Assembly: GCF_001315105.1 (NCBI RefSeq)
Contig: NZ_BAZR01000019.1
Coordinates: 1-64,000 of the forward strand
DNA from: Paenibacillus sp. JCM 10914
Lineage (GTDB): Bacteria; Bacillota; Bacilli; Paenibacillales; Paenibacillaceae
Reading direction: 5' to 3'
Length of the DNA stretch: 64,000 nt
Shown here: piece after piece, positions 35,323 to 45,178 of the stretch
How the letters are laid out: each line of letters starts with the position of its first letter
Numbering within the stretch: position 1 is the stretch's first letter
Translations under genes and position numbers: made by a program
Notes under the pieces: model-generated
Databases searched by the model: none
Told to the model about the DNA's origin: nothing
The model's input: only the letters and a program-made list of their open reading frames with translations

Positions 35323-37361
35323 GTGAAAGGGTTTAGGCCGGACAAGCGCAAACCAGAAGACGGAGATGCCGGCAGTCAGTTCAATTTACGGGTGAATGTG
35401 TTCTTTTTCAGCACTTTTATTATATTTTGCGTCATTATTATACGTCTCGCCATCCTTCAGTTCGTGGAAGGTCCAGAGCTTAAGGAGCAGGAGATGGGCG
35501 GACAGGTTAAGAATTTTCCCTTGCAGCCTATAAGGGGCAGCATTATTGATGCTTCAGGAATGCCATTAGCGTATTCCACGCCTTCGCAATCCTTGTATTT
35601 AACCTTGCTGAAAGATTATAGCTCGTCGGAGAAAGGGCAGCAGAATCGCCCGGAAATTGAGCAGCTGGCTGAAGAGATGGTCGAGGTGTTCAATCAATTC
35701 GGGGACAAGGATGCAGAGAATCTGACCTACGATGACGTGATTAAGGCGATGGATCTCGAATTTAATAAACAGCCGGGCTTTGAACCAAGACGGATCAAGG
35801 CGCATCTATCAACCAAAGAAGTCGCTTATTTCATGGAACATAAATCCGAATATCCGGGAGTCGAGGTTGTAGAAGAAAGCCAGCGACATTACAGCCAGGA
35901 CCAGGTGGCCGTGCAGGCCATCGGATATCTTAAAGAATTCAGGGGGACCAAGGATCAGAGTAAATATAAAGAAATCGACGAACAAAACAAAACGTTGAAA
36001 GATCCGGGACTTTTCTATACCGAACGCGAGAAGGTGGGCGTTGACGGTCTTGAAATGATGTTCCAGGATGAATTACGGGGTAAGAACGGATATATCGAAA
36101 TTCCGATCAATCCACAGAACATGGCCGATGGCGTGCCTACGATGGTTGCACCAGAGAAGGGTTATAACATTCATACAACCATCCATAAAGATATACAGTT
36201 GGCCGCACAGCAGGCCATTATCGATCAGTTGAAATGGCTGCATTCGAACCCGGTATCCGGCAAGCTGCATCCGAATGCGCAAACCGGATATGCGGTGGCG
36301 ATGGAGGTGGATACCGGCAATATCGTGGCGATGGCCAGCATGCCCGATTATGATTCGAACGTCTGGGAATTCGGTTCAGATGACTGGGAAAGCGTCATGA
36401 AGTATTACGGGAACGGTACGATTTCTCCTTACAGTTCCGGTCGTTCTGGCAATAATTTGGAGTCGGTGGTATTGCTAGGGTCTACAGTGAAACCGCTGAG
36501 CGTGCTTATTGGACTCAATGAGAAATTGTTCGGCCCGAACGATTATTATCATGATTCCGGCGCCGCCTTCTTCGGGAAGGATAACTCCAGAGTGCGGAAC
36601 TCGGGTGGTAAAGCTTCGGTTCTCTGAATGCAAGAAAGGCGATTGAAAACTCCTCCAACGCATTTATGGTAGATTGGATCGGAGAGAAGCTGTACAACAA
36701 ATACGGTGCTCAGTCGGTTGGCGTGTGGGATGAATACATGAAGAAATTCGGGCTTGGTGTATCAACTGAATCCGGTCTGCCTAAAGAACACAAAGGAATT
36801 ATTGAGTATACCAATATTGAGCAAGCGGGAAGTTATCTGGCTTCCATGGCTTACGCTTCATTCGGACAATCGGGGAAATACACAACGCTGCAACTGGCCC
36901 AATATACATCCACGTTGGCTAATCGTGGTGAGCGAATCAGACCTCAAATGGCAACGAGGATTGAAGATCAAAACGGCAATGTGGTCAAAGAATTTGAACG
37001 CGAAGTATTGAATAAGGCTGAGTTCCCCGATCAATATTGGAATGAGGTTATTGCTGGCATGAATACGCAGGGGCTGCGAGCATTCGAAGGTTTCAAGTAT
37101 GATCTTGCACGGAAGACCGGTACATCGGAACAATCGGTTGGCGGTAAGCTGGTTGAGAATGGCGTATTTATTGCCTTCGCACCACGGCAAAACCCGAAAC
37201 TGGCCGTTGCGGTTGTCATTCCCGAGGCAGGTTTCGGTTCACAAAGTGCGGCTCCGGTAGCTCGTAAAATATTCGATGCATACGATGAGGTCTATGGATT
37301 AGACGGTACGCCGCATCCGAAGAAGCAAGATGAGAACGGTGAAGATGGCGATGGGGACTAG
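35323..37361 (+). pseudogene. penicillin-binding protein 2-type transpeptidase, split by a frameshift
   Basis: Class B PBP: one N-terminal helix, a PBP dimerisation domain, then the transpeptidase. STVK at 387-390 holds the active-site Ser; after the break the SSN motif (ENSSNAF) and KTGTSE follow. The frame breaks at about 36618 (GGKASVL); one missing T (GCTTTCGG) restores KAFGSLNARKA. Restored length is about 679 residues. It builds septal or side-wall peptidoglycan; which PBP it corresponds to is uncertain. GTG start after AAGGGGAGAAG. Confidence 0.87.
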
Positions 37362-37386
37362 ACGGATCATGATTAGCATTTAAATG

Positions 37387-37431
37387 AATGGCAGCCAACA
37401 GCCCGAAAGGTTATGGCTGCCATTGTTATTT
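37387..37431 (+). terminator. terminator after the PBP gene
   Basis: AATGGCAGCCA / TGGCTGCCATT hairpin followed by GTTATTT. Confidence 0.8.
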
Positions 37432-37523
37432 AGACGGGTCAGGTACGCACATAGTTTAGCCAACTGGATTGTGGTAAAATGTCGTTATGTTTACTCGTGA
37501 CTAGACACAAAGGGAGGCATTAC

Positions 37524-38270
37524 ATGAATCCAAACTATCGATTGTTAGCGTTGGATATGGATGGAACATTGCTGCAGGATGATCATGAAATCTCCGTGGA
37601 GACGGTAAAGTGGATTAAAGAGGCGGTACGTCACGGCGTTCATGTGTGCCTGTCTACGGGAAGGGCCTTCGCGAACGCGTATCCGTATGCCAAGCAGTTG
37701 GAGTTAACGACTCCGATGGTAACGGTGAATGGCAGTGAAGTGTGGCGCGCACCTTATGATCTGTACCAGCGTTCGCTGCTGGACGTCAAGCTCGTCGAGC
37801 AGATGCATGCGCTTGCCGTGGAAACGGGCTCCTGGTTCTGGGCATACTCCGTCGAAAGGTTACATAATCCGGAGCAATGGACGGATGACGTGGCAGGGCA
37901 GGAATGGTTAAAGTTTGGATATTCCACCAAGGACGATGAGACCAGGCACACCATTTTGATGCGGTTGCAGGATATGGGTGGACTGGAGATCACGAATTCT
38001 TCCCCCATCAATCTGGAGATTAATCCACTTGGAGTCAATAAAGCGACCGGAATCGGTCAAGTCTGTGAGCTGCTCGGTATTACCATGGAACAGGTGGTTG
38101 CCGTTGGGGATAGTCTGAACGATCTGGCCGTCATCCAGCAAGCTGGTCTCGGTGTTGCGATGGGAAATGCGCAAGAGACGGTGAAAGACGAGGCGGATAT
38201 CGTCGTATCGAGTAATAATGATGACGGAATTGTAGAAGTAATCAGGGATTACATTCTGACCAAAGGGTGA
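37524..38270 (+). CDS. Cof-type HAD-IIB phosphatase
   Basis: 248 residues. HAD motif I LALDMDGTLL, motif II STGRA, and motif IV GDSLNDLAVI; a C2B cap lies between. Dephosphorylates sugar phosphates or flavin/PLP phosphates in the family. ATG 37524 follows AAAGGGAGG. It starts a run with the DUF456 and flippase genes. Confidence 0.92.
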   Translation: MNPNYRLLALDMDGTLLQDDHEISVETVKWIKEAVRHGVHVCLSTGRAFANAYPYAKQLELTTPMVTVNGSEVWRAPYDLYQRSLLDVKLVEQMHALAVETGSWFWAYSVERLHNPEQWTDDVAGQEWLKFGYSTKDDETRHTILMRLQDMGGLEITNSSPINLEINPLGVNKATGIGQVCELLGITMEQVVAVGDSLNDLAVIQQAGLGVAMGNAQETVKDEADIVVSSNNDDGIVEVIRDYILTKG

Positions 38271-38277
38271 TGCGTGA

Positions 38278-38760
38278 ATGGACGTATTAGGCTGGATTAT
38301 TATCATCGCTCTGTTTGTCATTGGTATGGCTGGAGCGATCTACCCGATTTTGCCAGGGGTCGTGGCCATTTATTTGGCGTTATTCGTGTATGGCTGGTTT
38401 TTTACGTTCGCGCATTACAACGCCTGGTTCTGGATTATTCAGACGCTGATACTCGTTATCCTGTTCGTGGCCGATTACGCGGTCAATGCATGGGGAGTCA
38501 AGAAGCTGGGCGGCTCCAAAGCATCGATCTGGGGCAGTACGATTGGACTTATCGTAGGTCCATTCGCAATCCCGGCCTTCGGCCTGATTATTGGACCATT
38601 CCTTGGTGCATTCGTTGGTGAGTTGCTGGCAGGCTCTACGCCCGCTAAATCAGTGAAGGTCGGTTTCGGTTCGGTGCTCGGTTTATTTAGCACGATCGCA
38701 GTCAAAATTATTCTGCAGCTTGCCATGATTATCGTGTTCTTGATCTGGGTTCTGGGATAG
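38278..38760 (+). CDS. DUF456 membrane protein
   Basis: 160 residues with four to five helices. GIYPILPGV-type segment AIYPILPGVVAIY and the Gly-rich GPFLGAFVGELLAG match DUF456. Function unknown. It follows the HAD gene by 7 bp. Confidence 0.87.
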   Translation: MDVLGWIIIIALFVIGMAGAIYPILPGVVAIYLALFVYGWFFTFAHYNAWFWIIQTLILVILFVADYAVNAWGVKKLGGSKASIWGSTIGLIVGPFAIPAFGLIIGPFLGAFVGELLAGSTPAKSVKVGFGSVLGLFSTIAVKIILQLAMIIVFLIWVLG

Positions 38761-38815
38761 AGACATAGGGATTCGCTGTAAGCGGCGTTTATAGAGGAGA
38801 AAGAAGGGTACGGAT

Positions 38816-40440
38816 TTGTCGAAGAAAGAGACGTTTATTAAAGGTACGATTATTTTGGCGGTTGCGGCGCTCGTAGCAGGGTGCTGGGGCTTGCCCAGCG
38901 GGTCCCGCTGGAGCACATGCTTAATGATGTCGGGGATGCGGCCTTTACCATCGCCAATAATGTATATTTAATGCTGTTAACAGTAGCTACGGCAGGTATT
39001 CCAAGCACCTTAAGCAAAATGGTGTCGGAGCGGCATGCCTTAAATAAGCCGGCAGAAGCCCGTCGTGTTTACCATGCGGCCTTAATCTTCGCGGCAGCTG
39101 CGGGTGTTGTTATGACACTGCTGCTGTATTTCGGGGCACCTTTTTATGCGACCCATGTCGCTAAGGTACCAGAATCGGCAGCGGCAATTCAGATGCTAGC
39201 GCCAGCCTTGCTGTTATTCCCCGCTATCGCCATGATGCGGGGATACTTCCAAGGTCGTAACAATATGGCTGCAGGAGGAATCTCGCAGATTATTGAGCAG
39301 ATTGCCAGAGTAGTAACCGCAATTGGACTGGCCTACGTCTTATTGCGCATGGGTTATGACGATACATGGATTGCGGCAGGTGCTTCCTTTGGCGGTGTGC
39401 TGGGCAGCATTGGCGCCTTTGGTGTTATGATGTATTTTACAGTCAAGCTTCGCCGTCAAGATCGGAAACTCGAGCTGCCTTCGGCAGATCGCAGCATTCC
39501 ACTTGCTGGCATTTACAAAGATATATTTACACTGTCGATTCCGATCGTATTGTCGTCATTGGCTGTTCCAGCGGTCAATTTTATTGATGGTTCCATTGTG
39601 AAGCCACTTTTGAACGGTCAAATCGGGCCCGAGCAAGCGACAGCAGCACTTGCGGTACTTGGCAACCGTGCCCAGAGCATAGCAGGCATTCCGCCGATAC
39701 TGGCCATCGCGCTCAGCACGTCGTTAATTCCGATTATATCGGCGGCTTTCGCACGCAAGGATCAGGAGCATCTGAAGAGTCAGGTTACGCTTGCCTTACG
39801 TGTGTCAATCTTAACCGGCATGCCGGTAGTTACCGCGCTCTGTGTAGCTGCCTACTCGATTAACGGATTACTGTTCAGTTCACTGGACGGCAGCGGGATT
39901 ATCGGATTCTTGACGTTCGGGACGATTTTCCAGATTACGATGATGACCACCAACTCGATCTTGCTGGGAATCGGCAAGGCGAGGCTGTCAATGGTACACG
40001 TTATGATCGGTGTAGCCGTCAAGCTGGCGGGAAGCTTTCTGCTCGCGCCATTGTTCGGGATATACGGCATCATCGGCAGCACGGCCCTTTGTTTCCTGGT
40101 CATAACGATCCTTAATCTGAGATCGATTCGAGGCATCGTATCGTTCTCTATCCTCGGTAAACGATGGATGGGATTCGTGATGACGGTCGCCATTGCGGGT
40201 GGAATCGGTTATGGCTTGAATCAGGCAGGTATTCAACTGGTTGAATTCATGCCGGCACGTGTGGCCTTCTTGTTGACATGCTTGGTTGTCGGGATGGCGG
40301 TCGTTGTTGTTTATCTCGTGTTGTTGGTGATGTTCGGCGTCCTGCGCCAATCGGAGCTTGGCAGCTATCCTCGTCCATTGCAGAAGGTATTTCGTCCGTT
40401 GATGAGATTACAACCTTCCCGGCTGCGGGATCGCGGCTAG
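38816..40440 (+). pseudogene. MurJ/SpoVB-type polysaccharide flippase, N-terminus frameshifted
   Basis: MOP-superfamily transporter with about fourteen helices, similar to YtgP/MurJ and SpoVB lipid II flippases. A TTG at 38816 opens MSKKETFIKGTIILAVAALVA, then the frame is lost at about 38877 and the rest (VLGLAQRVPLEHMLNDVG) lies in the -1 frame. One missing A (GCAAGGGTG) restores ALVARVLGLAQ and a normal length near 541 residues. Reading only the downstream frame would give an artificially truncated protein. Confidence 0.87.
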
Positions 40441-40452
40441 AGGCTATATACA

Positions 40453-41904
40453 CTATCCAATCGGCAGTTGGCGTTCCAGATCGTGCACGATGGCAATCTC
40501 TTCTAACGCGGTACGGTGAGCGTGTGTCATATCGATCTGGAATGGACGCTTCGGGGCGGAGAGATAGGAGAGCATTCGTTCATTTTGAAACCAATCCTGC
40601 TCAGAAATCGATTCATACTCCGAATCATGCCATACGTCTTCGATGAGTGGACTGAACAATCGATTGCCGCTGCGTAGCCACTCAGATCCGGTAAGCTCGA
40701 GGTTGGCATTCGCCGTGGTCATGGCAGCATCTCTTGCGTAAGTAAATAGTTCCGGCCAATACTCAGCCCGTGACCCGTGGTGTGGGGTTGATCTGGCATA
40801 AGCCAAAGTCTGCTCAAACGGTTCTTCGTAACCGAATAACATGGCGTAGAGTGCTTTGCCGGTATTGATCCTTATCTTAAGGTTATTGAATCTCGGCATG
40901 CGTAGCCCGATTAACGGGCGGGAAGGCAAGGAACGAATGCGCCATTGGCCAGGAACCGACGGGATGTCCTGATGGTGCAGCGGGAAGACAATCTGATTCA
41001 GTCTCGCATGCTCATGCAGGCGAAAGCTGGGATGATTCAGGACATGCTTGCGGTAGAAAGGGTGCTGTGCCACTCGGCATTCGATATAATTCTGTTCATT
41101 AATGATAAGTGCTACGGTCAGAAGCGGGCTTACCCGATCCTCCCAGAACTGCTCCCAGAATGGCGACATGAATCTGGATACGTGGAACTCGGGCAGCAAA
41201 TGAAACAATGGGGTCCCACGTTCAAGGCTGTGTTTATAAAGCAATAATTGCGGGTAAGCATCTTGAAATATGAGGGCATTGCATCGCTCAAGAAATTGAT
41301 ACAGCTGTTCTTTAAATGCAGGGTCCATCAGGTCGGACATCAAGCCGCCCTTCAGATCACTCATATTCCACCCTCCGTTACGTGATACCATATGAGCGAG
41401 GAAAGCCCAGTGCAGCTCAGGATAAGCCTCATACATCTCGAGATAAGCTGACGTTCGCGTGACATTGCTGCGATTGTGCGCGGTGGTGGTCTCCTGAATG
41501 TGCGCGATAAGCTGTATCTCTTGCGCAGAAATATTCCTCATATGTGCTTCTGTGGTGTATGCGACGGTTGACGCAGGGGGTTCTTGCGACTCGGACGTGA
41601 TCATTGATTGCAGTTGATGTCTAAGGTTAGCTACCGTGGCATTACTCCAGTGCAGGGGTAGCTTCTTCAGCCGCAGCTGCTTCGATATATGCGAGGAAGC
41701 AAGCCAACCCGCCGCCGCCTCGGATAATGCAGTGTACACTGCATTAGTCCATGTTCGCAGTGCCGCCCATCGCATGCGCTTATCCTTGGTTCCCTGGGAG
41801 TTCATCCTAGTATCACCTGCTGCTTTCTGTTCTGATTGTATCGTGAGCGTGGCTCTATTCAGTATGTCTCGAAAATTTGACTTCCACTCCACATTTTGAT
41901 TCAC
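40453..41904 (-). CDS. DUF2515 family protein (YppC-like)
   Basis: 483 residues, soluble. The central part (NRSNVTRTSAYLEMYEAYPE, HWAFLAHMVSRNGGWNMSDL) is the conserved DUF2515 region. Function unknown. The GTG start is at 41904; a later ATG near residue 34 is possible. It converges on the flippase gene with 12 bp between stops. Confidence 0.85.
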   Translation of the reverse strand: MNQNVEWKSNFRDILNRATLTIQSEQKAAGDTRMNSQGTKDKRMRWAALRTWTNAVYTALSEAAAGWLASSHISKQLRLKKLPLHWSNATVANLRHQLQSMITSESQEPPASTVAYTTEAHMRNISAQEIQLIAHIQETTTAHNRSNVTRTSAYLEMYEAYPELHWAFLAHMVSRNGGWNMSDLKGGLMSDLMDPAFKEQLYQFLERCNALIFQDAYPQLLLYKHSLERGTPLFHLLPEFHVSRFMSPFWEQFWEDRVSPLLTVALIINEQNYIECRVAQHPFYRKHVLNHPSFRLHEHARLNQIVFPLHHQDIPSVPGQWRIRSLPSRPLIGLRMPRFNNLKIRINTGKALYAMLFGYEEPFEQTLAYARSTPHHGSRAEYWPELFTYARDAAMTTANANLELTGSEWLRSGNRLFSPLIEDVWHDSEYESISEQDWFQNERMLSYLSAPKRPFQIDMTHAHRTALEEIAIVHDLERQLPIG

Positions 41905-41941
41905 TAGGTGTGAAAGAAATCGACGTTAAGGGGAGATTATC

Positions 41942-42286
41942 ATGGAAAAAATCACGTCAGAAGCACAATTTCAAGTTGCAATCCAATCTCCGCGGCTAAC
42001 CGTTGCCGTGTTCAAAGCGGATTGGTGCGGCGATTGCAAATTCATCGATCCGTTCATGCCAGAGGTCGAGACGCAATTCGCGAATCAATTAACCCTCGTT
42101 GAAGTGGACGTCGATGCTGTCGGTGATGTGAGTCAGCAACAGAATATTTTAGGAATTCCCAGCTTCGTCGCTTATACAGACGGTCGGGAACTCGTTCGCT
42201 TCGTGAACAAGTTCCGTAAATCCCGTGAGGAGATTGAGAAATTCTTGCAAAATGCCGTAGACGTATACGGAACCATCCATAAGTAA
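41942..42286 (+). CDS. thioredoxin family protein
   Basis: 114 residues. Active site W-C29-G-D-C32 instead of WCGPC, and the cis-Pro loop GIPSF. Cytoplasmic thiol-disulfide oxidoreductase, YtpP-like. Ribosome site AAGGGGAG. It has its own terminator. Confidence 0.92.
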   Translation: MEKITSEAQFQVAIQSPRLTVAVFKADWCGDCKFIDPFMPEVETQFANQLTLVEVDVDAVGDVSQQQNILGIPSFVAYTDGRELVRFVNKFRKSREEIEKFLQNAVDVYGTIHK

Positions 42287-42295
42287 ACAAATGGT

Positions 42296-42344
42296 GATAA
42301 CACCGCCGCCTGAACATACAGGTCGGTGGTGTTATTCATTTTTT
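42296..42344 (+). terminator. terminator after the thioredoxin gene
   Basis: ATAACACCG-CG-CTG / CAG-CGGTGGTGTTAT hairpin followed by T run. Confidence 0.9.
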
Positions 42345-42450
42345 GAACAATTTGTCACATTCGTTCAAGTGACCAGCGCCTCTTTATCAGGTATAATGGA
42401 GTGTGGACTATGTCAAAAGTTTGAATGATTATGAGCAGCAGGTGAGATTA

Positions 42451-43386
42451 TTGAATAATAAGCAGTTGAAATGGCTCAGTTACATAACATGCATCATCAT
42501 GTTCTGTGCCACCTTCGGGGGCATGGTCGTTACAAAAACAGATTCCGGGATGGGCTGTGGACAGGAATGGCCGCTATGTCATGGCAAATTCATTCCAGCT
42601 TATACGATTTCCTCGATGATCGAGTATTCACATCGAGCCGTCAGCGGAATGGCGGGATTGGCCGCTCTGGCTTCACTTATCGCGTTTTGGAAGTATAAAA
42701 GAGATCGCAAAGACTTAATGGCTTATGTCGGGATGACATCGGTTTTTGTGGTGGTACAAGCCATTATGGGTGCACTGGCGGTTGTTCAACCTCAATCCGC
42801 CGCTGTGATGGCGCTGCATTTCGGGTTCTCCCTGATTGCATTCGCGAGCTCCGTTATGCTTGCCCTGGCAATGAGGAGAGTGGAACAATCGAAGGTACCG
42901 ATGGCCGAAGAGAGGCTGGCTCCGGTCAGTCGATCCTTTAGTTGGCTTGTATGGGGAACGACGATCTATTCTTATATTGTGGTTTATATCGGTGCTTTTG
43001 TCAGTCATACCGATTCAAGGGAAGGCTGCTCGGGGTGGCCGCTCTGCAATGGGCAGGTGATTCCGGATGACCTGTCGGGCGGAGTAGGCATAGCCTTTAT
43101 GCACCGTGCCGCAGCATTATTGCTGCTCATTGTCGTAGCAATTATGGGGCATTTCGCGTATTGGCGCAATCAAGATAATCGGGAGATTCAGATGCTCGGG
43201 GTATCCGCTACCTTACTCTGCTTGCTGCAAGTGCTCAGCGGGGCTGTCATCATGATGACGATCCATAATGAGGACGTCTACGTGTTCTCCGCTTTAGGTC
43301 ATACCTTGTTGATCGCCGCATTGTTCGGTGTCCTCTGTTACTTAAGTGTAAGAGTCTGGCAGCTTAGCAGACCGCAGAAGCCATAA
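42451..43386 (+). CDS. ctaA: heme A synthase
   Basis: 311 residues, eight membrane helices. The Cys pair C36/C43 in the first outer loop (GMGCGQEWPLCHG) and His61 (EYSHRAVSG) match Bacillus CtaA; a second C-x6-C pair occurs in the other half (REGCSGWPLCNG). Oxidises heme O to heme A for cytochrome oxidase. The TTG at 42451 follows CAGGTGAG; an earlier in-frame GTG overlaps the -10 box TATAAT at 42392-42397 and is unlikely. Confidence 0.93.
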   Translation: MNNKQLKWLSYITCIIMFCATFGGMVVTKTDSGMGCGQEWPLCHGKFIPAYTISSMIEYSHRAVSGMAGLAALASLIAFWKYKRDRKDLMAYVGMTSVFVVVQAIMGALAVVQPQSAAVMALHFGFSLIAFASSVMLALAMRRVEQSKVPMAEERLAPVSRSFSWLVWGTTIYSYIVVYIGAFVSHTDSREGCSGWPLCNGQVIPDDLSGGVGIAFMHRAAALLLLIVVAIMGHFAYWRNQDNREIQMLGVSATLLCLLQVLSGAVIMMTIHNEDVYVFSALGHTLLIAALFGVLCYLSVRVWQLSRPQKP

Positions 43387-43413
43387 GCTGATCGAAAAAA
43401 ATAAGATAATTAC

Positions 43414-43447
43414 ACAAGTCCTTGAGCTAACGATTCGAGGACTTTGT
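43414..43447 (+). terminator. terminator after ctaA
   Basis: AAGTCCT-tga / tcg-AGGACTT hairpin followed by TGTTGT. Confidence 0.7.
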
Positions 43448-43469
43448 TGTATCAAGACGAGCTTCATTG

Positions 43470-44033
43470 ATTAACGAATCGTCCGCTTGAACTGTCGAAT
43501 TTACCCGAGGTGCTTGAGGCTGTGCTGGAACCGTTTGACCCGGGAAAGGATCTGTTTATATATAATAAGACGTCACACGTATTGGATTGTCGGGATCGTG
43601 CTAGGCATGACGGTTAAGCTGTGTTGATGGGAGTGGGCCGACCGATCCGCGTGTTGCCCCAATATTATGATGAAGTTGAGATTCTTGGGATATCCGATGC
43701 ATTGCCTTACTGCGGCGGATGTCTGGTCGTTTCCGGGGCATCCTATAGTCATAATCCCGGGTTGGCCCAAAGAGTCATGGAGAAGTTTGAGATCTCGAAA
43801 TTCAAGCTGGCCGCTGGTCATTGTGGTGGACGAGGCCCATCAGGCCGTGGCAACGCAATCTTCATTCTGATGGATGGTCTTTGCCCGTTTCGATCCGGCA
43901 AGCGATCTGTATGCTGCGGCTGAAATTCAGCATCATCATCTAGCCTATAAGCTACCGTTGAAGAATGCTTACCGCATGAGGATATCGTTAAGACGGTCGA
44001 CAGCCGTTGGAATCTTTATTTTCCCCAACCTTG
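43470..44033 (+). pseudogene. UbiD-family decarboxylase remnant
   Basis: Fragments of the C-terminal third of a UbiD-type decarboxylase can be followed through three frames: LSNLPEVLEAVLEPFDP, then VLMGVGRPIRVLP and ALPYCGGCLVVSGASY, then WPLVIVVDEAHQAV, then ARFDPASDLYAAAE, and finally PHEDIVKTVDSRW. The first 250 or so residues are missing. With several frame breaks plus the missing 5' part, this is a real decayed gene and not just one sequencing error. Confidence 0.75.
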
Positions 44034-44080
44034 AATGAAGTTATTTAGGTCAGATCATTATGATGTAGGGGGGCTTCAGG

Positions 44081-44800
44081 ATGCTTCGCATATTGCTCGG
44101 AGAACAGCCCAGGCATAATAACGGCATACTTGAGGAGGCCATCGAGTCGATGGTCCGAACAGCGCAACTGCTGCGGCAGGAAATGGATAAGAATCAGGAT
44201 CCGACCCATGATTTCCGTAAATTAGAGATCTGGACTCGAGGCTTGGTTGTATCGCTTGATGAACTGGAGCAAAGTTTGAATGCGGCAAGACATTTCAGCA
44301 AGTCCGTGAATTCTGGATTCGTTGATGATATGTCGGTTCAGGAGCAAGGCGAATATGCAAGATATGTGTATTTTTATAAGAACGGATTTATACGCGTTTT
44401 CTCGATCCTTGACAAGCTGGGAACTGTGCTGAATGATCTGTATGATCTCCATACCTCGAAAGTGAAGGCGCACTTTTCTTATTTTACCGTGCTTCGCCAG
44501 TTCAAGTTCCTGAAGTCGCATACGGAGCTGGCTAAGGGACTCGAAGAGATAAAGGATCGTTACAAAACGCCGCTCAACGCGCTTCGCAAACGGCGAAACA
44601 CGGAAATTCATTACATGAATTCCGAGATGCAAGATGATCTTTGGCAACGGCACCAGGGACTGTCGGACAAGATTGAGCTGGAGGATATCGAGCAGCATTT
44701 AGTCGATCTGGCACAAGGGGTCGAGATGGTATGCCGAAGCCTCGCCGCAGCGTATAAGTATACGAACAAACTATGGGAGAAGAGTGGTGTGAAAGCCTGA
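44081..44800 (+). CDS. Cthe_2314-type HEPN domain protein
   Basis: 239 residues, all helical. An R-x4-H motif (RNTEIH) sits in a helix rich in K and R, the hallmark of HEPN ribonuclease folds, and the overall layout recalls Cthe_2314-like HEPN proteins. No partner MNT nucleotidyltransferase is nearby. Whether it cuts RNA is unknown. Ribosome site AGGGGGG. Confidence 0.65.
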   Translation: MLRILLGEQPRHNNGILEEAIESMVRTAQLLRQEMDKNQDPTHDFRKLEIWTRGLVVSLDELEQSLNAARHFSKSVNSGFVDDMSVQEQGEYARYVYFYKNGFIRVFSILDKLGTVLNDLYDLHTSKVKAHFSYFTVLRQFKFLKSHTELAKGLEEIKDRYKTPLNALRKRRNTEIHYMNSEMQDDLWQRHQGLSDKIELEDIEQHLVDLAQGVEMVCRSLAAAYKYTNKLWEKSGVKA

Positions 44801-44826
44801 ATTTTATGGCAGTCGTGAAATTCCTT

Positions 44827-44855
44827 TTGACAAATGCTTGCGGAGAATCTATACT
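44827..44855 (+). promoter_or_regulatory. promoter of the SAM-riboswitch met operon
   Basis: TTGACA (44827-44832), 17-bp spacer, TATACT (44850-44855). Confidence 0.88.
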
Positions 44856-44923
44856 AACTATTGCATTCCTTAAAATACATCTAATTCAGATCAACTTAAT
44901 CGGAAAAAATTTCATATCGATGT

Positions 44924-45140
44924 TTTCTTATCGAGAGAGGCGGAGGGACAGGCCCGATGAAGCCCGGCAACCGGCTCCAATGTAATTCGTTATGATGCGA
45001 ATGACATTTTGGAGTGACATGGTGCTAATTCCTTCAAAGTATAGGTGAATGGCCTACTACTTTGACAGATGAGAAAAGGCGTTGACTTTACGTAAAGAGA
45101 GCCCTTTTTGATTCTACAAAAAAGAGGCTCTTTTCTTTTT
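44924..45140 (+). promoter_or_regulatory. S-box (SAM-I) riboswitch with terminator
   Basis: The conserved 5' half (TTATCGAGAGAGGCGGAGGG, then GGCCCGATGAAGCCCGGCAACC in two blocks) and the GGTGCTAATTCC block identify SAM-I. A terminator stem follows at 45094-45140 (AAAGAG-GCC / GGCTCTTTT, T run). SAM binding should stop transcription of metNIQ. Confidence 0.96.
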
Positions 45141-45178
45141 GGGTAATGATCGGATAGGAAGTCTAGCAAAGGAGGTTT

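Noticed and set aside
42344..42400. Rex or ResD-type operator upstream of ctaA
   Set aside because: TTGAAC...GTTCAA and GTCAC...GTGAC inverted repeats are present, but neither fits a known consensus well enough to name.
43621..43923. A complete 100-codon gene within the ubiD remnant
   Set aside because: Its residues are one middle segment of UbiD that leaves the family frame after about 60 codons; it is part of the decayed gene.
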